Positions 18,271-27,724 of a stretch of 64,000 bases of DNA are shown here, piece by piece. The stretch is taken from NCBI RefSeq assembly GCF_026343945.1, contig NZ_JAPKNJ010000001.1:2542001-2606000 (forward strand), in the 5' to 3' direction. The notes beneath the pieces were generated by a model. It was given only the letters and a program-made list of their open reading frames with translations, searched no databases and had not been told where the DNA came from. This DNA is from Kaistia algarum (GTDB lineage: Bacteria; Pseudomonadota; Alphaproteobacteria; Rhizobiales; Kaistiaceae). The position numbers were made by a program, and so were the translations under genes. Position 1 is the stretch's first letter. Each line of letters starts with the position of its first letter.

Positions 18271-19127
18271 TGGCATCCGCCCGCCCGCGCGAGCGCTCGC
18301 TCGCCACGCTTCTCGCCGAGCATGGCACCGGTGTGGTGCTGTCGGTCATCTTCGTCGCGCCGATCCTGTGGGCGGTGCTCTCGACCTTCAAGCCGCCAAG
18401 CGAGGCGCGCCAGCCGCCTCTGCCGCCCTGGCCGACGACCGGGTTCTCGCTGCAGAACTATGTCACGCTCGACAGTTTCGGCGCCGGGCTCTGGCACTCG
18501 GCCCAGAACAGCATCTATGTCGCCGGCATGAGCGTCCTGCTCACCGCCGTGATCAGCGTCTTCGCCGGCTACGGGTTCTCGCGCTTCCATTTCCCGTTCA
18601 AGAACTTCTTCTTCCTCATGATCCTGGCGACGATCATGATCCCCTTCCAGTCGATCCTGACGCCGATCTTCCTCATCCTGACGTGGCTAGGGCTGCAGAA
18701 CACGTTGTCCGGGCTGGTTCTCGTCTATGTCACGCTACAACTGCCGTTCTCGATCTTCATGATGCGCAACGCCTTCGACGCGGTGCCGAAGGAGATCGAG
18801 GAGGCGGCAAGGATCGACGGGGCGAAGAGCATCGCGCTGCTCGTGCGCATCATGATGCCGCTCGTCTGGCCCGGTGTCGTGACGGTCGCGATCTTCGCCT
18901 TCCTGAACAGCTGGAACGAGTTCCTGGCCGCCCTCGTCCTGATGACGGACCAGTCTCAATTCACCCTGCCGATCATGATGACGGCCGTTCAATCGGGGCG
19001 GTTCGGTGCCGTTGACTGGGGCGCAGTCCAGGCCGGCGTTACTGTCATGATGATCCCCTGCCTCATCCTCTTCCTGCTTCTCCAGCGCTTCTATATCCGC
19101 GGCCTGACCGCGGGCGCGGTGAAATAG
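18270..19127 (+). CDS. Sugar ABC transporter permease (MalG/UgpE type)
   Basis: A 285-aa protein, the partner permease. Six hydrophobic segments are visible, and the EAA loop reads EIEEAARIDGAKSIALLVRIMMPLV near residues 175-200, followed by the usual FLNSWNEFLAALVL. The ATG at 18270-18272 follows the upstream stop as TGATG, with GGAGGG a few bases earlier, so translation is coupled. Together with the previous gene it forms the heterodimeric channel. Confidence 0.92.
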   Translation: MASARPRERSLATLLAEHGTGVVLSVIFVAPILWAVLSTFKPPSEARQPPLPPWPTTGFSLQNYVTLDSFGAGLWHSAQNSIYVAGMSVLLTAVISVFAGYGFSRFHFPFKNFFFLMILATIMIPFQSILTPIFLILTWLGLQNTLSGLVLVYVTLQLPFSIFMMRNAFDAVPKEIEEAARIDGAKSIALLVRIMMPLVWPGVVTVAIFAFLNSWNEFLAALVLMTDQSQFTLPIMMTAVQSGRFGAVDWGAVQAGVTVMMIPCLILFLLLQRFYIRGLTAGAVK

Positions 19128-19165
19128 GCACCCCGACAATCCATCGATCCATCTAGGAGACGACC

Positions 19166-21142
19166 ATGAGTGCCATGCCCTCCCCCGCGACCGCCGAGAA
19201 GCCGCGTGCCCGCTTCCGCCCGCCGGCGACACCGCAGGTCGATGTCCGCGGTTTCTGGGGCGCGCGCGTCGATGCGGTCGCCGACAAGACCGCCGATATC
19301 CTCTATGAGCGCTGCGTCGAGGCCGGCATGCTCGACCAGCTCGACCCCGACCGGCCGGTGCCGGCGCTGCGCATCCCGTTCATGTCGATGTCGCCGGCAG
19401 CGGTCGGCAAGCCGGGCTTCACCGCCTCGACCGTGACGACGCAGATGTTCTGGGATTCCGACCTCGGCAAGACGATCGAGACGGCAGCCTATTCGCTCTA
19501 TCGCCGCAAGAATCCGGCGCTCGAAGCGAAGATCGATGCCGTGATCGACATGTTCGAGAAGCTGCAGCAACCTGACGGCTATGTGTCGAGCTGGTACCAG
19601 CGCATGCAGCCGGGCCTGCGCTGGACCAATCTGCGCGACTGCCACGAGCTCTATTGCGCCGGCCATCTGATCGAGGGCGCCGTCGCCTATTTCCAGGCGA
19701 CGGGAAAGCGCAAGCTGCTCGACGTCATGATCCGCTACGCCGATCACATCGACACGATGTTCGGTCCGGAGCCGGAAAAGAAGAAGGGCTATTGCGGCCA
19801 CGAGGAGATCGAGCTGGCGCTGGTCAAGCTCGCCCGCGTTACCGGCAATGATCGCTATATGAAGCTGGCTAAATACTTCATCGACCAGCGCGGCCAGCAA
19901 CCCCATTATTTTGACGAGGAAGCCCGCGCGCGCGGCGCCGACCCGAAGGACTTCCACTTCAAGACGTATGAATACAACCATTCGCACAAGCCGGTGCGGG
20001 ATCAGGAGAAGGTCGTCGGCCACGCGGTTCGCGCGATGTACCTCTATTCGGGTATGGCGGATATCGCGACCGAGTTCGGTGACGACACGTTGCGCGTGGC
20101 GCTGGACAAACTCTGGGACGATTTGAACGGCAAGCAGCTCTATGTCACTGGCGGCCTTGGACCTTCCGAGGCCAATGAAGGCTTCACGTCGGACTACGAT
20201 CTTCCGAACGAGAGCGCCTATGCCGAGACATGCGCCTCCGTGGCGCTGATCTTCTGGGCCAATCGCATGCTCGGCATGGGACCCAACGCCCGCTATGCCG
20301 ACGTGATGGAGCGTGCGCTCTACAATGGCTCGATCTCGGGTCTCTCGCTCGATGGCTCGCTGTTCTTCTACGAGAACCCCCTCGAGAGCCGCGGCAAGCA
20401 CAATCGCTGGAAGTGGCATCGCTGCCCGTGCTGTCCGCCCAATATCGGCCGCATGGTGGCGTCGATCGGGTCCTACATGTATGGCCAGGCCGATGGCGAG
20501 GCCGCGGTGCATCTCTATTGCGACAGCACGGCGCGGCTCGATCTCGGCGGCACGGCGGTGACGCTGACGCAGACGACGAACTTTCCCTGGGACGGCGCCA
20601 TCCGCATCGACGTCGACGTCGATGCCCCGGCCCGCTTCACGCTGCATCTGCGCATTCCGGCCTTCGCCCGCCGCGCCTCGCTCAAGCTCAATGGCGAAGC
20701 GGTCGATCTCGGCTCGGCTGCCGAGAACGGCTATGCCGCCTTGAACCGTGAATGGGAGGCAGGCGACCGGATCGAACTCGATCTCGACCTTCCGATCGAG
20801 CAGCTCCACGCCCATCCCGATGTGCGCCAGGATGTTGGCCGTGTCGCGCTGAAGCGCGGTCCGCTGGTCTATTGCCTGGAAGGCGTCGACAATTCTGTCG
20901 GACTCAACCGCGTCCGCGTTCCTCAGCCGGCCGAATTCAGCTCGGCGTTTGAAGCGGACCTGCTCGGCGGCATTGTAACGCTGTCGGCCGAAGCGGAGAG
21001 CGATTCCACGGCAGACTGGGACGGCCAGCTCTACCGGCAGGCGCCGCCGAAGCGCGAGAACGTCTCCATCAAGGCCGTGCCCTATTTCGCCTGGGACAAC
21101 CGGACTCCCGGCGAAATGCTGGTCTGGCTCCGCGGCGGCTAA
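19166..21142 (+). CDS. GH127 family glycoside hydrolase, probable β-L-arabinofuranosidase
   Basis: A 658-aa protein of the DUF1680/GH127 family. An (α/α)6 barrel spans roughly 40-480 and β-sandwich domains follow. Residues corresponding to those described for Bifidobacterium HypBA1 are present: Glu338 (acid/base, in SEANEGF), Glu354 and Cys356 (ETC), and the Cys422-Cys423 pair (CPCCPPN), which together would bind zinc and supply the Cys nucleophile. No signal peptide is present, so it works on imported oligosaccharides in the cytosol, releasing L-arabinose. It is the last gene of the LacI/ABC locus, 38 nt after the permease, with GGAG before its ATG. A relative acting on another β-L-sugar or uronide cannot be excluded. 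Confidence 0.88.
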   Translation: MSAMPSPATAEKPRARFRPPATPQVDVRGFWGARVDAVADKTADILYERCVEAGMLDQLDPDRPVPALRIPFMSMSPAAVGKPGFTASTVTTQMFWDSDLGKTIETAAYSLYRRKNPALEAKIDAVIDMFEKLQQPDGYVSSWYQRMQPGLRWTNLRDCHELYCAGHLIEGAVAYFQATGKRKLLDVMIRYADHIDTMFGPEPEKKKGYCGHEEIELALVKLARVTGNDRYMKLAKYFIDQRGQQPHYFDEEARARGADPKDFHFKTYEYNHSHKPVRDQEKVVGHAVRAMYLYSGMADIATEFGDDTLRVALDKLWDDLNGKQLYVTGGLGPSEANEGFTSDYDLPNESAYAETCASVALIFWANRMLGMGPNARYADVMERALYNGSISGLSLDGSLFFYENPLESRGKHNRWKWHRCPCCPPNIGRMVASIGSYMYGQADGEAAVHLYCDSTARLDLGGTAVTLTQTTNFPWDGAIRIDVDVDAPARFTLHLRIPAFARRASLKLNGEAVDLGSAAENGYAALNREWEAGDRIELDLDLPIEQLHAHPDVRQDVGRVALKRGPLVYCLEGVDNSVGLNRVRVPQPAEFSSAFEADLLGGIVTLSAEAESDSTADWDGQLYRQAPPKRENVSIKAVPYFAWDNRTPGEMLVWLRGG

Positions 21143-21170
21143 TCCCCTCCCGTTCGTCGCCAGCGGCTGG

Positions 21171-21212
21171 CGCCGCGCCGTGGTTCGAAAGGATCGCGGC
21201 GCGGCGACTTTT
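21171..21212 (+). terminator. Terminator of the arabinoside operon
   Basis: CGCCGCGCCG at 21171-21180 pairs perfectly with 21197-21206 across a 16-nt loop and is followed by ACTTTT. It lies 29 nt after the GH127 stop and is a good rho-independent terminator candidate. Confidence 0.7.
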
Positions 21213-21298
21213 CGTGGCCCTGGAAGCCCGCTGGAGATTGCGTTGGCGACGTTCGCCGGTCACGATCCGGCGCTGCCGATTCCCGGGAGATCCGAGCG

Positions 21299-21604
21299 AT
21301 GTCCATCCTGCGTCTGCTGATCGTCTATCTGCTCGCCGGGGCCGGAATTCTTTACGTCCAGCTCACCAACACGCCGTGCCAGCGGCCGCTGGTGCTCGAC
21401 GACGGCCAGGGTGCGATCGCGGCGCCGATCGATCTGACGCGGCTGGGAACCGATCCTGCCTATCAATGGGATGTGGGCTTGGACGTCGTGTTCTGGCTAC
21501 CGCGAATGCTTCATTTCGTCGTGCTCGGCGACGTGTCGATGAAGAACTTCCTGCATGCGCGCGACTGCGTGGCGGTCAAGCCTGCAACCGCGACGGCGGG
21601 TTGA
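21299..21604 (+). CDS. Small membrane-anchored hypothetical protein
   Basis: A 101-aa protein with one clear N-terminal hydrophobic segment (residues 4-21, LRLLIVYLLAGAGILYVQL) followed by a soluble domain with two Cys (TPCQRPL, ARDCVAV) that could form a disulfide outside the cytosol. A second, weaker hydrophobic stretch is at about 64-77. GGGAGATCC precedes the ATG. I do not recognise the family. Its last 29 nt overlap the convergent GGDEF gene. It stands behind the arabinoside operon's terminator, so it is probably separately transcribed. Confidence 0.6.
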   Translation: MSILRLLIVYLLAGAGILYVQLTNTPCQRPLVLDDGQGAIAAPIDLTRLGTDPAYQWDVGLDVVFWLPRMLHFVVLGDVSMKNFLHARDCVAVKPATATAG

Positions 21605-23063
21605 GGCCCTGCGGACCGCCCTGTTCGTCGGCATAATGCTGCCGCTTGGCCTCATACATGGCGGCATCCGCCCGGCGGGCGATATCCTCGATTCGCTCGC
21701 CGTGCGTCCGGGTTGCCGATCCCATCGATAGCGAGACGGGCGCGCCGACATAGAACTGGTTGTTCAGATCGAGCAGGCGGCGCACGTTCTCCATCGTGTT
21801 CCTGGCCTCGACCTCATCGGCTCCCGGCAGGATGATGGCGAATTCATCGCCGCCGATCCGGGCGGCATTGCCTGGCTTCTCGACCGACTTGGCGAGGACC
21901 TCGCCGACACGGCGCAGCAATTCGTCGCCCGCCGCATGTCCGAGCCTGTCGTTCGTCTCCTTCAGTTCGTCGAGGTCCACCATGATGATGGAGACGGGGA
22001 AGGGTGAATTGCGCTGCAGTCGCGCCAGCTCGTCGATATAGAAGGATCGGTTGTGCAGCTTCGTCAGGGCGTCGTGCTTGCCGAGGAATTCCAGATAGGC
22101 CTCGGCGGCCCTGCGCGCCGTGATGTCGGTGAGGGCCACCTGGACCAGGGACCAATCATTCTCATTACCCGGCAGAACTGAAAATTGCAGAAGAAGGTGC
22201 AGTTCCCTGCCGTCCAGGCTGTAGTTCACCACCTCGCGCTGCTGGAACAGTTTACCGTTCCACAGATCGATCAGCTGTTCGCGAAAATGCCTGGTCATCT
22301 CATCGCGGAAAACGTCGCCGAGCCGCTTCAACAGCGTCGGCTTGTCGGGCGCCGCCAATAGGTCGAGCGTCTGCTGGTTGACGTCGATGACGTGGATTTC
22401 GCTCATGCAGCGCGTCACGAATTCCGGATGAACGTCCGTGAACACCCGGAAGTCCGTGATGCCGCGGAACTTCAGATCGTCGATCAGCCGTTTGACGGCG
22501 CTGAAATCTTCCACCCACAAGGATACCGGCGAATGATCGAACAATCCGCGGGCATAGGCATTGCTGTGTTCCAGCTTACGAAAGGCGCCTTCAAGCTCCG
22601 TGATGTTTTCCGTCGAGACCAGAAGACGGTCCCAGCTCTCTTCCGAACCCGGCAGCAGAACCGCGCGGAGCTGAATGTCGATGCGCTCGCCGGTCAGCGT
22701 ATAGTTGACGGTATGGCTGAAAAATCCGGCTTCGCCATTCCAGAGCTGCACGAGCTCGCCAATATGGTTCTCCAGCATCTCGCCGCGAAAGACGAGATCG
22801 AGATTGGCTTCGAGTTCGGCCACGTCGGAAGCGCCGTAGAGCGCGAGGGTCTGCCGGTTTACCTTGACCAGGCGGATCCGGCTTGAGCAAAGCTCCACCC
22901 GCGACGGGTCATCCCGGAGATAGGCATAGAGATCGGTGATCCCCGCGGCACGCCATTCATCGAACAACAGGCGCAGCGCGCTGTAGTCCTCGAGCCAAAG
23001 GGCAACCGGTGCCAACTCGAAGGTCGCATCGTTGACAGACAGGGTCTCGATCGGAATATCCAT
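21576..23063 (-). CDS. Diguanylate cyclase with tandem PAS-like domains
   Basis: A 495-aa cytosolic signalling protein. Residues about 13-160 and 172-315 are duplicated PAS-like sensor domains; compare ELAPVALWLEDYSALRLLFD with DHSPVSLWVEDFSAVKRLID and the repeated RGITD/AGITD and LWNGE/LWNGK blocks. The GGDEF domain (about 325-480) has an intact GGDEF active-site motif (RIGGDEFAIILPG) and HDALTKLHNRSFY opening, so it should make cyclic-di-GMP. The RxxD inhibitory site normally five residues before GGDEF is absent (EKPG there). No membrane segment is seen. Ligands for the PAS domains are unknown. Confidence 0.9.
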   Translation of the reverse strand: MDIPIETLSVNDATFELAPVALWLEDYSALRLLFDEWRAAGITDLYAYLRDDPSRVELCSSRIRLVKVNRQTLALYGASDVAELEANLDLVFRGEMLENHIGELVQLWNGEAGFFSHTVNYTLTGERIDIQLRAVLLPGSEESWDRLLVSTENITELEGAFRKLEHSNAYARGLFDHSPVSLWVEDFSAVKRLIDDLKFRGITDFRVFTDVHPEFVTRCMSEIHVIDVNQQTLDLLAAPDKPTLLKRLGDVFRDEMTRHFREQLIDLWNGKLFQQREVVNYSLDGRELHLLLQFSVLPGNENDWSLVQVALTDITARRAAEAYLEFLGKHDALTKLHNRSFYIDELARLQRNSPFPVSIIMVDLDELKETNDRLGHAAGDELLRRVGEVLAKSVEKPGNAARIGGDEFAIILPGADEVEARNTMENVRRLLDLNNQFYVGAPVSLSMGSATRTHGERIEDIARRADAAMYEAKRQHYADEQGGPQGLNPPSRLQA

Positions 23064-23285
23064 CGGAATGGCCGTTCACCAACAATGAAATCGACAATCT
23101 ATCGGCGTGAAAACCTTCGCGCTCGTAATTGCGAGACGATTCAGGCGATCACGATGAGAGTGGCAATACAAGGTTCGCGGGTCGAAATAAAGGCCGAACG
23201 CAATCCAACGTTTATGCTGAAAATCGACGTCCGGCCCGTGACGTTTCGTAAAGCCTGTCTGCCGCGGAACAGCCCCCAGGCGAGC

Positions 23286-24035
23286 TTAACCGCGCCCCGT
23301 CAACGGCATTTTTGTCGCCATCACCGTCAGATTGAGGACATTGGCATCGAGCGGCAGGGAGGCCATGTAGAGGACGGCGTCCGCAACGTGCTTGACGTCG
23401 AAGGTCGGCTCGACCTTGATCGACAGATCGGGCTGGAGAACCCCGCTCTTCATCTTGGCGGCCATCGGCGTCTCGGTATTGCCGATATCGATCTGGCCGC
23501 AGGCGATGTCGTATTTGCGGCCATCGAGCGAGGTCGATTTGGTCAGCCCCAGAACAGCGTGCTTGGAGGCGGTATAGGGCGCGGAGTTCGGACGCGGCGT
23601 CGTCGCCGAGATTGAGCCGTTGTTGATGATCCGCCCGCCACGCGGCGACTGGTCCTTCATGATGCGGAAGGCTTCCTGCGTGCAGTAGAAGACGCCGCTG
23701 ATATTGGTGTCGACAACGGCCTTCCACTGCGCCGGGGTCAATTCCTCCAGCGGGATCGGCGGGGCATTGGTGCCGGCATTGTTGAAGAGCACGTCGAGGC
23801 GGCCAAAGCGCTGCTTCACCGCGGCAAAGAGCGCGGCGACGGAGTCGGGATCGGTGAGGTCCGACGGGATCGCGACCATATTGCCGCCAGCCGAAGCGAC
23901 GACCTCGTCCAGCGCCGCCTGACGGCGTCCGGTCACCACAACCTGATAGCCGGCGCCGGCCAGAGCCAGCGCCACCGCCTTGCCGATGCCCGTGCCACCA
24001 CCGGTGACGAGCGCGATCTTCCCATTGTCCGACAT
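23286..24035 (-). CDS. SDR-family oxidoreductase
   Basis: A 249-aa classical short-chain dehydrogenase. TGGGTGIG (residues 11-18) is the cofactor motif, NNAG the strand-4 motif, and the catalytic Ser-Tyr-Lys appears as NNGSISATT... and [22 protein letters not shown] with Arg after strand 2 suggests NADP(H). The ATG at 24035 is preceded by GAGGGAAGAG; an ATG at 24059 is an alternative. The substrate is unknown; the annotation 3-oxoacyl-ACP reductase often given to such proteins would not be justified. It stands between the diguanylate cyclase and pyc genes but a terminator separates it from pyc. Confidence 0.88.
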   Translation of the reverse strand: MSDNGKIALVTGGGTGIGKAVALALAGAGYQVVVTGRRQAALDEVVASAGGNMVAIPSDLTDPDSVAALFAAVKQRFGRLDVLFNNAGTNAPPIPLEELTPAQWKAVVDTNISGVFYCTQEAFRIMKDQSPRGGRIINNGSISATTPRPNSAPYTASKHAVLGLTKSTSLDGRKYDIACGQIDIGNTETPMAAKMKSGVLQPDLSIKVEPTFDVKHVADAVLYMASLPLDANVLNLTVMATKMPLTGRG

Positions 24036-24114
24036 GCCTGCGTCTCTTCCCTCGATCATTCTTTTCGCCTCTTGGAAGGCGTCCTTCCCTATGCCACAGG
24101 CGCATGCCCCAACG

Positions 24115-24142
24115 CAAAACGCCGGAGCAGGGCTCCGGCGTT
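24115..24142 (-). terminator. Rho-independent terminator of pyc
   Basis: Perfect 11-bp stem: 24118-24128 pairs with 24132-24142 around a 3-nt loop. On the minus strand the stem is followed by TTTTGCG. It begins 27 nt past the pyc stop and is a textbook terminator. Confidence 0.85.
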
Positions 24143-24168
24143 CCATGTGCGAAAGAGCGCTTTCGGCG

Positions 24169-27100
24169 TCAGCCGAACACGGCCAGCAGATCCTTGGCGT
24201 CGATCTGGCTGCCGGGGTGGACGAGCACCTCGGCGAGCGTGCCGTCCCGGTCGGCGTGGATGGCGGTTTCCATCTTCATCGCCTCGATCGAGAGCAGCAC
24301 GTCGCCGGCCTTCACGACCTGGCCCGGCTTGACGGCGAGCTGGGAGATGACGCCCGGCATCGGCGCGGCGACATGGTTCGGATTGCCTTCCTCGGCCTTG
24401 CGCTTGGCGACGATCTTGCCGGCATTGGCCCGGTCGGGGACTTTGACGACGCGGGGCTGGCCGTTCAGCTCGAAGAAGACGCGGATGAGGCCATCCTCGT
24501 CGGCTTCGCCGATGGCCTGCATGCGGATCACCATGGTTTTGCCCTTTTCGAGCTCGACCAGGATCTCCTCGCCGACCGGCAGACCGTAGAAATAGACCGC
24601 GGTCGGCAGCACGCTCGTCGGTCCGTAGGTGTCGAGCGCCTTGGCGAAGTCGGTAAAGACCTTGGGATACATCAGATAGGAGGCGAGGGCGAAATCGTCG
24701 ATTGCGCCGTTGCCGGCCTTCTCCTGCGCCGAACGCCGCTCGGCCTCCAGATCGGCCGGCTTGATCAGCGAGCCGGGGCGCGCCGTCGATGGCGTCTCGC
24801 CCTTGAGGATCTTGGCCTGGATCGCCGGCGGCCACCCGCCCGGCGGCTGGCCGAGATCGCCGCGCATCATCTGCACGACGGAATCGGGGAAGGCGATCTC
24901 CTTGGCCGGGCTCTCGACATCGGCGACCGAAAGGTTCTGGCTCACCATCATCAGCGCCATGTCGCCGACGACCTTGGAGGAGGGCGTGACCTTCACGATG
25001 TCGCCGAACATGCGATTGACGTCGGCATAGGTCTGCGCGACTTCGTGCCAGCGCGTGTCGAGGCCGAGCGAGCGCGCCTGTTCCTTCAAGTTCGTGAACT
25101 GGCCGCCCGGCATTTCGTGGAGATAGACTTCGGAGGCTCCCGCCCGGAGATCGCTCTCGAAGGCCACATACTGGGCGCGCACCGCCTCCCAATAGAACGA
25201 GATCTTGCGGATCGCGGCCGGGTCCAGCCCGGTATCGCGCTCGCCGCCCTTCAGCGCTTCGACGATCGAGCCGAGGCAAGGCTGCGATGTGAGGCCCGAT
25301 AGCGCATCCATCGAGGCGTCGACGGCATCGACGCCGGCGTCGACGGCGGCGAGCACGGTCGCGGCCGCGATGCCGGACGTATCGTGGGTGTGGAGATGGA
25401 TCGGCAGGTCCGTCTCCTCGCGCAGCGTGGCAACGAGGAGGCGCGCGGCGGCGGGCTTGAGCAGCCCGGCCATGTCCTTGATGCCGATGATGTTCGCGCC
25501 GGCCGCCTCAAGTTCCTTGGCGAGGCCGACATAATATTTGAGATCATATTTGGGGCGGCTGGAATCGAGGATGTCGCCCGTGTAGCAGATCGCCGCCTCG
25601 AGGATCTTGCCTTCCTCACGCACCGCGTCCATCGAGACGCGCATGTTCTCCGTCCAGTTGAGGCAGTCGAACACGCGGAAGAGGTCGACGCCGCCCGCTG
25701 CCGCCTGCCGGACAAAGAACTGGACGACGTTATCGGCGTAATTGGTGTAGCCGACCCCGTTGGCCCCGCGCAGCAGCATCTGGAGCAGGATGTTCGGCGC
25801 CCGCTCGCGGATCATGGCGAGCCGCTCCCACGGATCCTCGGTCAGGAAGCGCATCGCTACGTCGAAGGTGGCGCCGCCCCAGCATTCGAGCGAGAAAAGG
25901 CCCGGCAGCGCCCGCGCATAGGCATCGGCGATGCCGACAATATCGTGGGTGCGCATGCGCGTCGCCAGCAGGGACTGGTGGCCGTCGCGCATCGTCGTGT
26001 CGGTGACGAGCACGCGTGTCTGCTCGCGCATCCAGCGCGCCACGGCTTCGGGGCCGTGCGATTCCAGGATCTGCTTGCTGCCCGGCGCCGGGTCGGCCGC
26101 GTAATGCGGGATGACCTTGGCCAGCGCGTCGGCCTTCGGCTTGGTCCGGCCGCGGGTCTCCGGATGGCCATTGACGGTGACGTCGGCGATATAGGTGACG
26201 AGCTTGGTAGCCCGGTCGCGGCGCCGGACGGAGGCGAACAGCTCCGGCGTCGTGTCGATGAAGCGCGTCGTGTAGGAATTGTCGCGGAATTTCGGGTGGT
26301 TGATGATGTTGGCGACGAAGGTCAGGTTGGTCGCGACGCCGCGGATCCGGAACTCGCGCAGCGCGCGGTCCATGCGGGCGATCGCCTCTTCCGGCGTCGG
26401 CGCCCAGGCGGTGATCTTCTCCAGCAGCGGATCGTAGAATCGGGTAATGACAGCGCCGGAATAGGCCGTGCCCCCATCCAGGCGGATGCCAAAGCCGGAC
26501 GCCTCGCGATAGGCGGTGATGCGGCCATAGTCCGGGATGAAGTTCTGTTCCGGATCCTCGGTCGTGATGCGACACTGAAGGGCGTTGCCGTTCAGGCGGA
26601 TATCGGCCTGCTTCGGAACGCCGGATGCGGCCGTCCCGATCGCCTCGCCCTCGGCGATATGGATCTGCGCCTTCACGATATCGATGCCGGTCACCTGCTC
26701 GGTGACGGTATGCTCGACCTGGATGCGCGGATTGACCTCGATGAAATAGAACTTGCCGGTATCGGCATCCATCAGGAATTCGACGGTGCCGGCGCCATAG
26801 TAATTCGCGGCTTTCGAGATCTTGACGCCGTAATCGGTGATTTCCTTGCGCTCGGCCTCGGAAAGGTAGGGCGCGGGCGCACGCTCCACCACCTTTTGAT
26901 GCCGGCGCTGCACCGAGCAGTCGCGCTCGAACAGATGTACGATATTGCCATGCTGGTCGCCGAGGATCTGCACCTCGACATGACGGGCGCGCTCCACAAG
27001 CTTCTCGAGATAGATCTCGTCCTTGCCGAAAGCCGCCTTGGCCTCGCGCTTGGCCGTCAGCGCGTCCTGCAGCAGCGTGTCCTCGTCGCGGATGACGCGC

Positions 27101-27609
27101 ATGCCGCGGCCACCGCCCCCCCAGGAGGCTTTGAGCATCAGCGGATAACCGATGCGGAGCGCCTCGGCCTTGATCTGGTCGGGATCATCCGGCAGCGGAT
27201 CGGTGGCCGGCATGACCGGGACGCCGGCGGCGATCGCGAGATTGCGCGCGGCGACCTTGTTGCCGAGCATGCGCATCGTCTCGGGCGACGGTCCGATGAA
27301 GGTGATGCCGGCATCGGCGCAGGCTTCGGCGAATTCCGGGCTCTCGGAGAGAAGGCCGTAGCCGGGATGGATAGCGTCCACCTTCGCCTCGCGGGCGATG
27401 CGGATGATGTCGGCGATGTTGAGATAGGCCTCGATCGGGCCGAGCCCCTTGCCGACCTGATAGGCCTCGTCCGCCTTGAAACGATGGAGGGCGAGCTTGT
27501 CCTCCTCGGCAAAAATGGCGACGGTCCGAAGACCCAGTTCGTTGGCGGCTCGGAAGACGCGGATGGCGATTTCAGAGCGGTTGGCGACGAGAATCTTCTT
27601 GATGGCCAC
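24169..27609 (-). CDS. pyc: Pyruvate carboxylase
   Basis: A 1146-aa multidomain biotin enzyme of the usual length, converting pyruvate, bicarbonate and ATP to oxaloacetate (anaplerosis). The biotin carboxylase part (1-450) shows [17 protein letters not shown], the Gly-rich ATP loop [12 protein letters not shown], and [16 protein letters not shown]. The carboxyltransferase barrel (about 530-830) shows [34 protein letters not shown] and HLHTHDTSG. The C-terminal biotin carrier domain shows [10 protein letters not shown], whose Lys carries biotin, near residue 1112. It is flanked by its terminator and, upstream, by about 115 nt before opgH, where its promoter should be. Confidence 0.97.
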   Translation of the reverse strand: MAIKKILVANRSEIAIRVFRAANELGLRTVAIFAEEDKLALHRFKADEAYQVGKGLGPIEAYLNIADIIRIAREAKVDAIHPGYGLLSESPEFAEACADAGITFIGPSPETMRMLGNKVAARNLAIAAGVPVMPATDPLPDDPDQIKAEALRIGYPLMLKASWGGGGRGMRVIRDEDTLLQDALTAKREAKAAFGKDEIYLEKLVERARHVEVQILGDQHGNIVHLFERDCSVQRRHQKVVERAPAPYLSEAERKEITDYGVKISKAANYYGAGTVEFLMDADTGKFYFIEVNPRIQVEHTVTEQVTGIDIVKAQIHIAEGEAIGTAASGVPKQADIRLNGNALQCRITTEDPEQNFIPDYGRITAYREASGFGIRLDGGTAYSGAVITRFYDPLLEKITAWAPTPEEAIARMDRALREFRIRGVATNLTFVANIINHPKFRDNSYTTRFIDTTPELFASVRRRDRATKLVTYIADVTVNGHPETRGRTKPKADALAKVIPHYAADPAPGSKQILESHGPEAVARWMREQTRVLVTDTTMRDGHQSLLATRMRTHDIVGIADAYARALPGLFSLECWGGATFDVAMRFLTEDPWERLAMIRERAPNILLQMLLRGANGVGYTNYADNVVQFFVRQAAAGGVDLFRVFDCLNWTENMRVSMDAVREEGKILEAAICYTGDILDSSRPKYDLKYYVGLAKELEAAGANIIGIKDMAGLLKPAAARLLVATLREETDLPIHLHTHDTSGIAAATVLAAVDAGVDAVDASMDALSGLTSQPCLGSIVEALKGGERDTGLDPAAIRKISFYWEAVRAQYVAFESDLRAGASEVYLHEMPGGQFTNLKEQARSLGLDTRWHEVAQTYADVNRMFGDIVKVTPSSKVVGDMALMMVSQNLSVADVESPAKEIAFPDSVVQMMRGDLGQPPGGWPPAIQAKILKGETPSTARPGSLIKPADLEAERRSAQEKAGNGAIDDFALASYLMYPKVFTDFAKALDTYGPTSVLPTAVYFYGLPVGEEILVELEKGKTMVIRMQAIGEADEDGLIRVFFELNGQPRVVKVPDRANAGKIVAKRKAEEGNPNHVAAPMPGVISQLAVKPGQVVKAGDVLLSIEAMKMETAIHADRDGTLAEVLVHPGSQIDAKDLLAVFG

Positions 27610-27724
27610 TCAATCCCCCGATGTCGGTCCCGACCAGTTCCTGGGACTCTGCCCTATTCTTAGCCGGTTTGTGCGGTTGCGAAAAGATCAGCCATCATTC
27701 GCATTGCATCGCGGTATTTTTGCC

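Noticed and set aside
25384..27663. A 759-codon open frame on the plus strand across pyruvate carboxylase
   Set aside because: It lies antisense to a fully conserved enzyme and its translation is Asp/Arg/Gly-rich without family features, a usual by-product of third-position GC bias.
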